NCBI GenBank assembly: GCA_030549495.1
Contig: JAUIRK010000900.1
Coordinates: forward strand, 248,001-312,000
DNA length: 64,000 nucleotides
Source: Nectonema munidae
Lineage: Eukaryota; Nematomorpha; Nectonematoida; Nectonematidae
Direction: 5' to 3'
The notes under the pieces are model-generated. The model did not search any database. It was not told where the DNA came from and worked only from the letters and a program-made list of their open reading frames with translations. Every line of letters begins with the position of its first letter. The first letter of the stretch is position 1. The position numbers and the translations under genes were made by a program. This document shows positions 46,239 to 57,052 of this stretch, one piece after another.

Positions 46239-47578
46239 GTCAAAAAGGATACTAGATAAAAGAATATAAGCAGTGAAGTCAGTCAAATTAAGACTTGCAA
46301 CATTTTGATTGGATAACGGAATGGAAGGATAGGCCAAAACTTTTTCATGGATTCATTTTTGTCTTTTAGCTCCTATTCTACGCAATACGGACGATTATGC
46401 TATACGGGCCTATGGTATTTTACTCCATAGCTTTTTTGTAGATATACAGAGAAACTCCCCTTTGCGTATGAAACACAATCTTTGCTTTTTTCATAATATT
46501 TTTTGAGAGATGCGTATATCGCATAAACAAATATAGGCAATATATTATTTGACAGAGGCAAAAGCAGAAAATAATTGAAATGTTTGTAATCATGTGAGGA
46601 GGCCAAGAAAGATATTGATCATATCATCTGTGGCATTATCATTTTACAATCTTTTGTTCCTTGAATAAAATCATCCTTATTTCATTCACTTGTTATTGTA
46701 TTGAATCATCCTGTTTTTTTTTCATGGAGTCTGATAGTAGTTCCTCCTTCAATGCAGAATCGTCTGATTTTAGTTTTTTGAAGAGACTATATCAAGCCCA
46801 AGTAGTTCAAGATCGGAAGAGTTCAACGAAAATCTCAATTCTGTAGATAACGTCAAATACAGTTGGGAATTTCCGAAAACATCAGAAATACAGATGTTTC
46901 GTCTTCTGGGCTTAAAAGCTTTGCCTTGGAAGAAAAAAACTAAAAGTAGAACAAAAAAATGCAAAAAATATTTTGAATCATTCAGACTTTTTTTGTTATA
47001 ATTGTACATAAATTTGTGCTTCTTCTTTTTTAAATGCTCTGGTAATAAATTTTATAAAAAGTGATTATTTTTGCAGTTTTCTATCAATAATTGGATTTTT
47101 ATAAATGTATTAATCAGAATGTAAAACATCAACCCAAAGGTCTTTGTAAGATTTTTTTGCTATATTACCTGTCTAAATATGTTTCTTTATTGGAAATAAG
47201 AAAACTGGTAAGATAAAAAAATATTTTCTTACAAAGATAATATTGAATAACAAAATAAATGGTAGCTAAACTTTTTGAATGAAAAAAATGATAATCTTTG
47301 AAATTCATCAAACAATATACATAATTTTCAAAGAATTGATACAGAAACAAAGTAGCCACTCTTTTGTGTATTTCGCTATATAAGAACAAAAAAGTTCTTA
47401 TTCTAGTTAAACCTGTTTTTCAGAAAGTAGAGATTTAATTGAAAATTTACATATATTTTTTGAATTTTACATAATGGGAAAATTTTTTATAATTTGCTTT
47501 TGAATGTGTGGAGTAAATTACCATAGGCCCGTAGTGCGAAGTAAAGCCTTTTTTCATGTGTGGCATATCTGATTAGAA
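46239..47578. other. No gene seen
   Basis: An Asp/Ser-rich frame at 46720-46846 (+), with ESDSSSSFNAESSDFSFL, could be the start of a degraded transposase but nothing that follows supports it. The remainder is AT-rich. Confidence 0.4.
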
Positions 47579-49076
47579 ATGAAGACAGATCTTTACAGCA
47601 AATTTAACGATGTTATCAATCACACTCGGCAATTTGTCAATCAATCTTCTGAATCTTCGCAGATGCCTTCAATTGGCCGCGCTTCTGCTGATGCTTCTTC
47701 TTCAACACCCCTACTACTCAAAACAAAAAGCACACTCTCTCAAAGCGACAACAACCTACTTTATTTCATGCCTAAAATGCAAGTGAAGTCTATGAATGAA
47801 AGGAAAACTATCATCGAATTAGACGTAATGCTCATAAACACTATTTACACTTCATTAATTGATTTTAAAATTTACAAAATAAATTAAAAAAAAAATCATC
47901 TTTAAATTAAAAAATTCTCTCTAAATAAGCTAAGGAGAAAACACTGGTTAATTGACATAATGTCGAACGTAATTTCTGACTAAATTTCGTAAGAAATCTA
48001 ACAAACTTTTCAAATATCCCAATTTACTAATTTACCAACGTAAAATTAATAGCTAGTTAAGTATGTAAATTCAACTTATTGTAAAAGCTATTTAACTGAA
48101 TTATAAACACTGCTACTATATTGTAATCATGTCTTTTTTTTTTAAGTTTTTCGAACATTCTCCACCTCTCACCGCCTCACCTTGCATGGAAAAACACTCC
48201 ACTAAATTTTCCTTCTCAGACACTTCTAGACATGAAAAATGGGTGAAAGGTTTGGGCCTTAAGAAGTCATCTTGTTCAGCTATAGGGCACGACGAAGTCA
48301 CACCTCACTCAATTTCTGATGACGTTCACAGTGTGTCCTCCTTAGACTCCATTCTCACAGATCACTGCATAAAGCATAAAAACTCAAGCGAGGATAAAGG
48401 TTTTTCTAGCAAAAAAAGTTTATCGGAATCACTTGACGACATTTGTCCCATTACTGAAAAAAGTAGCAACTCATTTGAACCTGCAAAATCACACCAAGCA
48501 TCTAAAAATATAACAAAGGGCATTGGCGGAAGTGTTCTTATTCCATCGTCATCATACGAAAATATCTCTTCCCAGTTTTCGCACAGTCATCCCTTGCCAA
48601 GCTCGGACAAAAGCCTCTTTCTTGCTCGTGCGAAAAAATTTCCTGATTTTGGTTGTCATGGTGACAGAGAGAGTGCAAGCACGCCATCGCTAAACACCAA
48701 TACCCCGACTTCGCCTGTCGAAAATTGCATAGCTCTTCAAAGGAACAAGGGAATCTTGAAAAACTACGCCTCTAGCCAGGAAATCTGGAAGGAAAAGATT
48801 TTGGAGTTGAAGGAGTGTGGTGATGTTTCTCGAAAAGTGAGTTTCAATAGCAAAATTCAAAAGAATACCTACGACCCCAAAATCAGTTTGATCAAAAGTT
48901 TGAAAAAGGACAGGCACTACAAGGGAGTGGGTGCAGAGAATAAATGGCAAAAGTTTTACAGAAAAAGCTTCACCTTCTCCACAACACAAAACGCATTTAT
49001 CCTGGATAACAACACCCACACTGTTACTCCCTCTTCTCAAGAGGAGAGCAATCACAAAGAAGGCAAAAAGACGTAA
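47579..49076 (+). CDS. Putative PP1-docking serine-rich protein, two exons
   Basis: I do not recognise the family. Exon 1 (47579-47782) starts at an ATG and gives 68 residues ending PKMQ before a weak GTGAAG donor. Exon 2 starts at 48147 after a strong TCTTTTTTTTTTAAG acceptor and runs 309 residues to the stop at 49076. Both boundaries are phase 0, predicting 377 residues. The ATG at 48129 overlaps the pyrimidine tract and is probably not the real start. The protein is Ser/His/Lys-rich and looks disordered. Near the C-terminus NKGILKNYAS (GILK at 270-273) and SRKVSFNSKI (KVSF at 298-301) match the SILK and RVxF motifs that dock proteins on protein phosphatase 1, in the usual order. This suggests a PP1 regulatory or substrate-targeting subunit. 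Function is inferred from short motifs only; the gene itself is likely real. Confidence 0.68.
47783..48146 (+). other. Predicted intron of the PP1-docking gene
   Basis: A GTGAAG donor and a TCTTTTTTTTTTAAG acceptor bound 364 nt of AT-rich sequence. Both exon frames are open and in phase across it. The donor is weak, so the exact 5' boundary is less certain than the 3' one. Confidence 0.5.
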
Positions 49077-49308
49077 AAAAAAGTTTTTACTCTCATGGAC
49101 ATTTATTTCTCCTTGTCAAATGTGCTCTTTCCTTTCATATTCCCGACACACACAAAAGCTATATTTTATTACACACATACACAGACGCACCAACCCCAAT
49201 TACATATTCATGAAGTCTAGTCATTCATACCATGTCGGTATTTGTTGTAGAGAGAGTTGTGTCAGCAGTATTGACATATCTTTAAGTTCAAGTATTAAAT
49301 TTTATTGA

Positions 49309-49314
49309 AATAAA
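49309..49314 (+). promoter_or_regulatory. Polyadenylation signal of the PP1-docking gene
   Basis: AATAAA lies about 235 nt after the stop at 49076, following a (CA)-rich 3' UTR. Confidence 0.5.
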
Positions 49315-49329
49315 ACCATTTTTGACTCA

Positions 49330-50380
49330 AGTGCTTACGCAAATAAGCTTTGTATAGCCGGGGTGACGGAGTTGGAGGAGATTTTGAAGGAATTGGAAGA
49401 AGGAGTTATTTTTCCAAGTATTTGTGATAATTGATCAATTTTTAGTAGTTTCTTAATTGTAAATGAGTAAATTTGACATTTTTAAAGTTTTTTGAGTGTA
49501 TATATATGTATATTTGGGTAAAAAGACGCGCGGTTTAAAGGTTATATATGTATAGATTGGAATGGAAATAATTTTGTTCTTTTATAAAGTTAATATTTAA
49601 AGATTTTTTAAACAGAAGCAGAAATTTTATTTTATATTATTTCAATTAAAATTCAATTCTAAATATCGCATATTAATTATCATAAACACATAATTACAAT
49701 GGAAATAATTCTATTTTATATTATTTATCTTGTTTCTACAAACAATCCTGAAATCTGTGCTAATTTTATTTCTTTCCTATTGTTTCAAGATAAATATAAA
49801 ATAATTATACGACTAAATAGCTAGTTCTGAAATAAAGAAGATTAGTGTTATCATAGATTCTCCAATGATGGCATATGAAATTTAACATAGCGAGTGTTTG
49901 ACCATTATGTGGTCAAACCTATAAAGAATAGGTCAGAAGATTGATAGCCTAGCGAGGTTTGACCATCAAGATGCTTCAGATCACCATTATTGTCAGTTAG
50001 TTTCTGAAGTTTTCTAAAAATTCATATCGTTGGGCACACAAAAGCCCTTCATTCTTAATGACATTGATCATGTTGTCCTCTGAGCATTCTAAATCATTTG
50101 ACAAAAACATACTTTGAAGCTTTTGTTTATCAATCAACTGAAGATGACTTCCATGCTTTCTTGATTCAAGAAAAAAACAAAAACTTTATTGGAGCTTTCA
50201 TACTTTGGTGTATCCTTTCTGACCAGTTGCCATCAATTTTTCGTACTACTCTTGACAAAAGAACTCGAAGAGCCTGGATAAATCGTGTGTAGCCACCAGG
50301 CGAAGCTCGTCTTTCACTTTGGAAACGGGGCTTTGAAGCTGTACTATTTGCCTACTACTATATGCATACATAGTTAAAGC
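49330..50380. other. No confirmed gene; orphan frame and a hairpin
   Basis: A hairpin with arms GTTTGACCA (49896-49904) and TGGTCAAAC (49910-49918) is followed by another GGTTTGACCATC at about 49955. The frame 50098-50292 (+), TKTYFEAFVYQSTEDDFHAF...FRTTLDKRTRRAWI, has protein-like composition, but I cannot place it and see no start context or neighbouring exon. Confidence 0.4.
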
Positions 50381-51614
50381 CAGGGTTGGGGTCAATTATA
50401 ATTATAATTGCGTAATTGAAAATTAATTACAATTACACCGTAATTGTAATGGAAAAAAAATTGGAGACATAATTGAAATTATAATTATAATTTGAGCCTT
50501 GTAATTGAAAAGATAATTGCCAATTTTTTGGTTCTAGTACAATCATCGGCAATCCTAGCACACTTCAATCAATCTTATAGATAACAGTCATGAAGGTTTA
50601 TCGTCTCTCTCCCTCTCCCTAACTCTATGAGCTTACCCCTCTTTGCTTCTTTCATGTGTTACTATACTACACATGTGATACAAATAAATTTTCGCATCAC
50701 TTTACTCAACTGCTTCCTTTGGCTACCTTCATATTCATCAATTCCTGTCTATATAGAGCAATTATTATTCAGATAATTTTCATATATTCCTAAGATATTG
50801 GTAAAAAAAGCACACCCCTTTTCATTGTTTCAATATTCCTTCCTATATTTCCATACATGACTTCCATGTGGTGATGGTGAGAAAAATTTGTATTACTACT
50901 ACACGCGTAGTTGTGAAGAAGCGGTAAGTTCATAGAGATAGAGAGAACAACAATTCTTCACAGCAGTCATATAAAGTTGTACGATCGTCGCACTAGCAAT
51001 TCGGTACCCGAGTATCCCTGCATCTTCTGCTCGTGTGGAACGCCTTTTCTCACTCCCTGGCAAAATTATCAGGCCAGGCCGATGCCGTCTGTCCAATTCC
51101 AGATTTGAGGAATTAATGTTCCTCAGGTGTAATTCACAGCTGGAGTGATTTTAAATTTTAATAAAACTTTCATGAAAAAGTGTTCAATTTATTTAAAATA
51201 TATGTTGAAGTTAAACAACCTCACGAAGGGTTGGCAGTTGGATGGATGACTCGCGAGGAGTCTCAAGTGTTGCAGGACATATCAGTGAGCCCTGCTTATC
51301 AAAGGCTGGGTAGTGTACATTGTCAAAATTGGCTTGTGCACCTTAAAGATCCCTAAGGAAAATTCGAAAAGAGTAGGGGAATTTCCCTGTTCTCAGGTTT
51401 CCTTCCTTCGGTGCCCATCTCGATAGACATGAGTCTCATTTGGGTTGCCTAGCCCTAGGGCTGAAGCGAATGGATAAAAATTTTTTTAATTGTAATTGAG
51501 GAGAAAATCAATTATATAATTGTAATTAAAATTGGAAAAAAAATGGCGACATAATTGCAATTATAATTGTAATTTGAGCCTTGTAATTGAAATTTATAAT
51601 TGACCCCAACCCTG
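50381..51614 (+). mobile_element. Internally deleted hAT element, perfect 8-bp target duplication
   Basis: The 1,234-bp element begins CAGGGTTGGGGTCAATTATA and ends with its inverted repeat, TAATTGACCCCAACCCTG. Both flanks are GTTAAAGC (50373-50380 and 51615-51622), a perfect hAT-type 8-bp duplication. Subterminal AATTATAATT-rich repeats occur at both ends. The interior keeps the transposase C-terminus at 50988-51147 and a GC-richer 230-bp block at 51240-51470 of unknown origin. It has lost the catalytic region and would depend on an intact relative. Confidence 0.9.
50988..51147 (+). pseudogene. hAT transposase C-terminal exon remnant
   Basis: The + strand encodes PSIPASSARVERLFSLPGKI, then RPGRCRLSNSRFEELMFLRC, then a stop. 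This is the hAT dimerisation domain (relatives read ASVERLFSxAGxI...RxRLxxxxxExLxFLxxN). The frame is closed by a stop a few codons upstream, so no complete protein is made. It establishes that the surrounding TIR element descends from a hAT transposon rather than being an unrelated MITE. Confidence 0.82.
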
Positions 51615-51622
51615 GTTAAAGC

Positions 51623-52297
51623 AAATATTGCTCTGGTGATATAATTTTGTATTTTTTACACGTTGTGCCGATTTTTAACTTTAACGTTCAAAAGTTTTTA
51701 CGGTTTGAAAGTGCTCTGACGATCCGATCCTAACACTGTTAGAATTAGGCTAACCACTAGATACGGTTATATCCCTAATTCGAAGATGTATTCAAGATTG
51801 TATCTATCTTTAAGCTGTATCTATATAAATAAAATATCGATTCTTGTAAACTAATAAATACCAAGGTATAGTTATGCAGTACAAGTATAACTGTTGACAG
51901 GTTATCAATGGTATGAAAAGGCCTTGTAGATCCTAGACTCAACATTCCAGCAGGGTCATGATATCCGAAAGGATCGATTGCAACCGTTACAAACAATTCT
52001 TAACTCAGCTTCTCTGCAGCCCTTCACACAACACAAGGAGTTCAGAGGGGTAAATTTTTTATAATGATCTTAATTGTCAAAACAAAATCCAAAGTATTAT
52101 TTTCATCATTTTCTAAAGATAAAGCGATAGTAGTAAGATGGTGAAGGAAAAAATAAAACAATTAAGAAATTCTCCCCCCCCCCCTTTAAATGAAACGAGG
52201 GAGGCGATTGCCTGTTGAGACTACTGTGGCCAATTGCGCGGAAAAAATATCTGCGCCCCTGCTGCTTCAAAGAAATGTAAGAAATAGAAAAAAACAT
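51623..52297. other. No gene seen
   Basis: AT-rich apart from a C10 run at about 52173-52183. The sequence next to POP5 (52100-52297) presumably holds its downstream flank. Confidence 0.5.
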
Positions 52298-52303
52298 TTT
52301 ATT
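52298..52303 (-). promoter_or_regulatory. POP5 polyadenylation signal overlapping the stop codon
   Basis: On the minus strand GAATAAAATG contains both the in-frame TAA stop (52299-52301) and the AATAAA hexamer (52298-52303). The 3' UTR would then be only some 15-30 nt. Confidence 0.6.
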
Positions 52304-52763
52304 CATCATCTTCATCCAAAGCCTGGAGTTGAAGTAAATCCGCGTTTGTTTTTTGGGAATGCGAAGAAGATTTTGAGGGTATGGAGGCACTTTTCATCAA
52401 CCTTTTGTAATGCTTTAGAAGAAAACGTTTACAGTTTTTGATTGTACCACCCACATAGAGGGTAGTTAGAGCACACTCATCAAATGCGTTACTAGAACTC
52501 TTGGACAAGCATCTTACAAGTGGAAGAGAGGAAAGCAATATCTTATGGTGATCCCTACAGACTTTAATGATGAAAAATCCGGTTTCAGAATTAAATTCAA
52601 TGATTTTCAAGCTCATGAACGTCACACCGTATCCGTAGTCTCCATGAAGAATTTTGATTGCTTGCTCTATTTCTTCGAAAAGCTTTTTCTTAGTGAGTGC
52701 TGAATAAAATTTCCTGTTTTTAGAGCGGAATTCAATAAGCACGTAGCGATATTTGAATCGCAT
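52299..52763 (-). CDS. POP5: POP5, RNase P/MRP protein subunit
   Basis: POP5 is a nuclear/nucleolar core protein of ribonuclease P and RNase MRP, which mature tRNA 5' ends and pre-rRNA. The intronless frame of 154 residues starts at an ATG (52763-52761). The N-terminus MRFKYRYVLIEF matches the diagnostic MVRFKxRYLL start. Further landmarks are AIKILHGDYGYG (35-46), TGFFIIKVCRDHHKILLSSL (61-80), the strongly conserved TLYVGGTIKNCKRFLL (101-116) and an acidic tail ending LDEDDE. Length is close to the human protein (about 163). No frameshift or stop interrupts it and key motifs are intact, so it is likely functional. It is transcribed towards the hAT element at 50381-51614 but well separated from it. 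Confidence 0.93.
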   Translation of the reverse strand: MRFKYRYVLIEFRSKNRKFYSALTKKKLFEEIEQAIKILHGDYGYGVTFMSLKIIEFNSETGFFIIKVCRDHHKILLSSLPLVRCLSKSSSNAFDECALTTLYVGGTIKNCKRFLLKHYKRLMKSASIPSKSSSHSQKTNADLLQLQALDEDDE

Positions 52764-53509
52764 TTCGAAATTTGTTTAGTGTAATGTTTGCCAGAACTAA
52801 AAATTAGTCTACTTTATGGAAAAAGAAACTTTATAGCATAAAGATGGAATAAAGAAATAAAGTGATATAATGAAGCTCAATAAATGAATTATGGTATTTA
52901 TTTAAAAGGAGCATACAAGAATAAGTCAAATAAAATTTATATACAGATATGTTCTGTTCTTTCGGAGCATCTTCTGTGTACGATCAACTATAGTTAGTTT
53001 ATCGGATGAAATGAAAATATAATATGATTGTTTCACATTCCCTCATAGTTTGTTCTAAGGGGTGAAATCACTTAATGGTGATGTTTCGGAAACTTTTCAG
53101 CATTAAAATCACTCTACATACAATTATTGTTTTTATATTTTATTTTTAAAAGGCAAATTTTAGAGGTATGGAGTTGAAGGCGAACCTTGTAAAGTCTTAA
53201 AGTAGGAGGTCATTACTAACTGTTTCGATGTCACATCCCTTATGACAAGATACTTTCTTAAATGAAAGATACTCTTCAACCTAGGGGCAACAATTTTTTA
53301 AATGAAGCTCTATCCTTTCATTGAGCCAAAAATTTTAGTTGTAAAAAGTATCAGATAAATGATGGTAATAATAACTTAAAAGATCAAAATCTTGTTAAAA
53401 TATATCATTTTCATTTGGATTAGACGGCATAAAAATTATAGGAGGTAGGACACGCACCTTTTCTTGTCCACGACTACACGTAGATGCATTCGCTGTTTTT
53501 GAGATTAAA
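52764..53509. other. POP5 upstream flank; no other gene seen
   Basis: The POP5 promoter should lie in the first few hundred bases, but I see no clear TATA box or initiator. The rest is AT-rich. Confidence 0.4.
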
Positions 53510-53895
53510 ATTGCTTATAAAAACATTCATTCAAATTTTAAACAAAATATCATTTTTTATAAATCTGATTTTATTTCTAGACTTATTTATGACAATTAGA
53601 GTGTAAAAGTGTCAATCATATTTGTGGTTGAAGACTAAAAATTGTTTCCTAGATTCTAGAATATTATTTAAATTACAATATAATATTTTTTATACTAAAC
53701 CTATGCTGATTTCATTTTGAGATCAGTATGTAATTAGGGTGTGAAAACGTCAATCAAATTAGTTGGTATCACTGAAAATTTTCTTCAAAAACATTCATTC
53801 ACATTTTAAGTAATATATTTTTTATAGTAAATTGACAATGCTGATACCATTTCTTGGCTCAGATTTTATCAAAATTAGTGAAATATGCTAAAAAA
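53510..53895 (+). repeat. About 2.7 units of the ~150-bp repeat (array type 1), isolated
   Basis: Units recognised by AAACATTCATTCAAATTTTA, TTTTTATA(A/C)(T/A)AAA-like and TTTATTTCTAGACT-like strings, recurring near 53572, 53711 and 53849. The same unit is found at 7400-8010 and 58500-60020. No TTAA-type ends are seen here. Confidence 0.6.
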
Positions 53896-54229
53896 TTAGT
53901 ATAAAAACTCATCTTTTACTTTCAAAGTATTTTCCATATTAATTATTTTTGTAAGAAATACAAAATTTTGTTCTTCAACTTTTTCAATAAGATTTTTGTC
54001 CATCACAAATACCAACTCTTGAACATGTGTAAATATATCGTATGTGGGCAATTCCACGTAAAGGTTTACCTGAAAGTTCAATTTTTATAATTGCCATATC
54101 TTATCACAACTTGTATCCAATTGAAATTGTCTTAAATAAATATCAATCGGTGTATATTTGTGTTGAGTGATTTCTTTGAGTTTGCATTACGGGTGATTAA
54201 TCATTTTGAAAAATTGTTCGTTGAAGATA

Positions 54230-55830
54230 AAATTTCAAACATTATTCTGCATTAGCCTTGAGTGCAAGTAAAAAGACTATCGTAATGCCAAAGTTATTCA
54301 ATGCTGAAAAGCAATGCAGATAGAGAGAAAAGCTCACTTTTAAAAGAACAAAAAAAACACAGTGCTCAAAGAGGGCGAAGACTTAAAGCTTTACAAGTCA
54401 AAGATAGAGATCGCCAGAGAAAGTTTAGGCATAAAAAACCGAGTTCAAAGTGTACAAACTTCACCTTCTGCATACCTAAAACAAAGCCTAGATAAAGCCG
54501 TTCTCCGAGTAAGGGAAAGTCTTCGACAAAGTTTCGAAAAAATGTAAGACACCTGGAATGCTTAAAAAAATCCAATTCACTTCAAAGAATTTATTGGATC
54601 GGTGGTATGTGAACAGGACTCTTAAAAATGCAGGGAGTGCTATGAGAAGTTTGACGTAGAATAAAGCAGAATGTTTCCAATGGGAGAGTGTAGAAGAAAA
54701 GATGATGAAAGCGGTGAAAAAATAAACTTTGACAGGGGTGCTAAAGATGGTGAACCAGCAGTTGTCTGCATTTTTGGTACATACATTACATTTATAAAAT
54801 ACAAGGTGCTCATTTTATGGATGAGAAACATAAAGAGGATGGCAAGAACATAGTCGTACAACTTGACTTTGCAAAAAACTACTCAATCATTCAGCAAAAT
54901 GAAATCAGAGTGGATATTGGGCACATGAACACGTCACTTTATTCACTGTTTGTGCTTACATTGACAGCGAAAATGTGGATTCATTTGTAATTGTAAGTAA
55001 TGACTTGATTCCTGGGAAATATCAAGTGGCTACTTTTCTAAAACAAGTCATTTTGAATGTCAAAAAAACACACATCTCGGATGGAGCTGCTTCTCAATTT
55101 AAACAGAAGTTTCCCTTTCATAACACTTTTTTGGTTGGTGTATTTTTATAGCATCAAAGCATCGTGCAATTTTTTGCTTCATCTCATGGAAAAGGCACAG
55201 TTGATCGAATCGCTGGTCATGTCAAGCGAATCGTGTGGAATGCATGTCGTGGTGGCGCCTATGTTCACAATGCCGAATCATTTACATTAGAAGATACAAA
55301 AAGAGTGAATGCCACTAAAGTTTTTTACGTGTCAAAAGTGAAGTAAAAAATTCAAAGGAGCAAAAAATTGCCAGGTGGCAAGAAACCATAGCGCTGCCTG
55401 ATACCCATGCTACTCACACTGTTATTCTAATCAAGAAAGATGTTGTACGTTATGTCGTGTATGCTACAAGCACAAACTATAAAGCATACGTTTTTCAACC
55501 GCTAGCAAAGCACCTTTACACCAAAATGACTCACATTGAGCAACCTCTTTTTTCTTCCGTGAAAATTATTGTTGGTCACTTCATACTCATAAAATATCAA
55601 GGAAAACAGATGATTGATTACGTAGCCCAAGTAATAGAAATTTATCAAAAAGTTACTATATAATATAGTCCATCTTCGTGAAAGTGATACCAAAGGGCTA
55701 GTTTTGTAGCTAAGAATCTCACTGAAAAGTTTTCATGCATTGAAGAATCCCAGATTGTAAAAAAGTTACCTTCTCAGAGGATGGACAATAGAGAAAGATA
55801 CCGATTTACAGTGCCGATTCCAGGGGCCAA
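54230..55830 (+). pseudogene. Unnamed multicopy family (SHGKGxVDxxxGxVKR type), broken
   Basis: In order on the + strand: RGRRLKALQVKDRDRQRK (54301-54495); QSLDKAVLRVRESLRQSFEK in another frame (to 54547); IVVQLDFAKNYSIIQQNEIR then HMNTSLYSLFVL (about 54850-54960); and FFASSHGKGTVDRIAGHVKR followed by IVWNACRGGAYVHNAESF (55164-55346). Relatives I recall read SLGKAVxRVxxxLPxSPxK, LDFAENYS, YYFSDGAASQYKN and FFATSHGKGxxDGxGGTVKR. The spread of Asp and Glu positions would suit an RNase H-fold transposase, but that is inference. The copy has several interruptions and the FSDGA region is hard to read. No terminal repeats were identified. Confidence 0.62.
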
Positions 55831-56885
55831 CTAATGCTTTATCAAATAAAATATTGTGCTAATAAATTATTTGTAAAAAATCAAATAACATCTTTAGTTT
55901 ATTTTGGCATATATGTTATAAGGTAATACCTTTAAATATTGATATTTTCAAACCTCCACCATAAAACCTCTGATCACGCTGTTACCGTGAGTAAATTTGT
56001 GCATGATATAACTATTATATTTATGATATCGACCACTAGAATTCTTTATGATATTATACACAAGTGTTTGATAAATTATTTTAATGTGGTAAGATTGAAT
56101 CCTATGCTTTAATTTCACAACATTTTTGCAAGTTTGTAAATAACAAAAAAATCATGCCGTTACCATAAAAAATTTTTTTTTTATAATTTATGCTGTTACC
56201 ATAAATATTTATTTCTATATTGAGTAAATTCAAAAAAAAAGATTTTTTTATCCATTCGAATTATGTTATATTGCAAATATAACTGAAATAAAAGTTTTGC
56301 CTGGACAATTATAGTATGTTCGCTATATGTGCTAAAAGTGAAAAATCACTTCCAAAGTGTCACACTGTTACCATGGAATTGCTTTTATAACATCTAAAGT
56401 AAACCAATCAAGAAGGTTCATTCCGGTTACAAAATTAGAAAAGTTATATAATCGTATTATTGTTTAAATGAGGTATACTTTCAGTTTGGTTTTGTGTGAT
56501 AGAAAGATTAATTAGACAGTTTGTCTCAAAAAATTCATATGAAGCAAAGGAAGTTAAGACTCGAATAAGCCTAATTTAAGCGTCATCTGCTTTTTTTATA
56601 AATTGATATTTTACTAACGGGCATATCACTGTACGGGCGCTATAAAAATTACGGCGCAATTTGGCGAGAGAAGGGAGATTTTCCCGACCTTGGATAAGGG
56701 AATGAAATAATCTTTGGTAAAAAAAAATATTGATTGGAAATAGTTAATTTAGAAATAAATAACTTGAAATAAAGTTTATAAACTATATGCCATGTTTATA
56801 TTTATCTATAAAAAGATTAATTAAAAAAAAATTAAATACTAAAAAGTATTAAATAATACAAAAGTACTTAATTTTCAAACATTTT
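55831..56885. other. No gene seen; repeated GTTACC(A/G)T strings
   Basis: Between 55980 and 56375 the string CTGTTACC or CCGTTACC followed by AT occurs four times, at irregular spacing (about 55979, 56158, 56200, 56366), possibly a decayed tandem repeat. No coding frame is present. Confidence 0.4.
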
Positions 56886-56892
56886 CATTCAG

Positions 56893-57052
56893 TGATGTAA
56901 TATCAATGGGGTAGCAAAAAAATAAAGGGTGCAATTTTTTCAAAAGAATAAAAATCTTTCTCAAAAACTTCGAGAGAGGAAGAGGTGGGGCAACTAGCAA
57001 AAATGAGGGGTTATGGACAATACACCACAAACTCTGTCCTGGCTACGCCACT
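56893..57052. mobile_element. Possible hAT MITE (CAGTGATGTA...GGCTACGCCACTG)
   Basis: The right end CCTGGCTACGCCACTG is a typical hAT MITE terminus. The left CAGTGATGTAATATCAATGG is an imperfect partner. No matching target duplication is visible. Confidence 0.4.

Noticed and set aside
47783-47887. C-terminal extension of the 102-codon frame beyond the predicted donor
   Set aside because: Composition changes to AT-rich, Ile/Tyr-rich codons typical of chance reading into an intron.
48129-48146. ATG at 48129 as the start of the PP1-docking protein
   Set aside because: It falls at the start of the pyrimidine tract of a strong splice acceptor, and the upstream exon joins exactly in phase at 48147.
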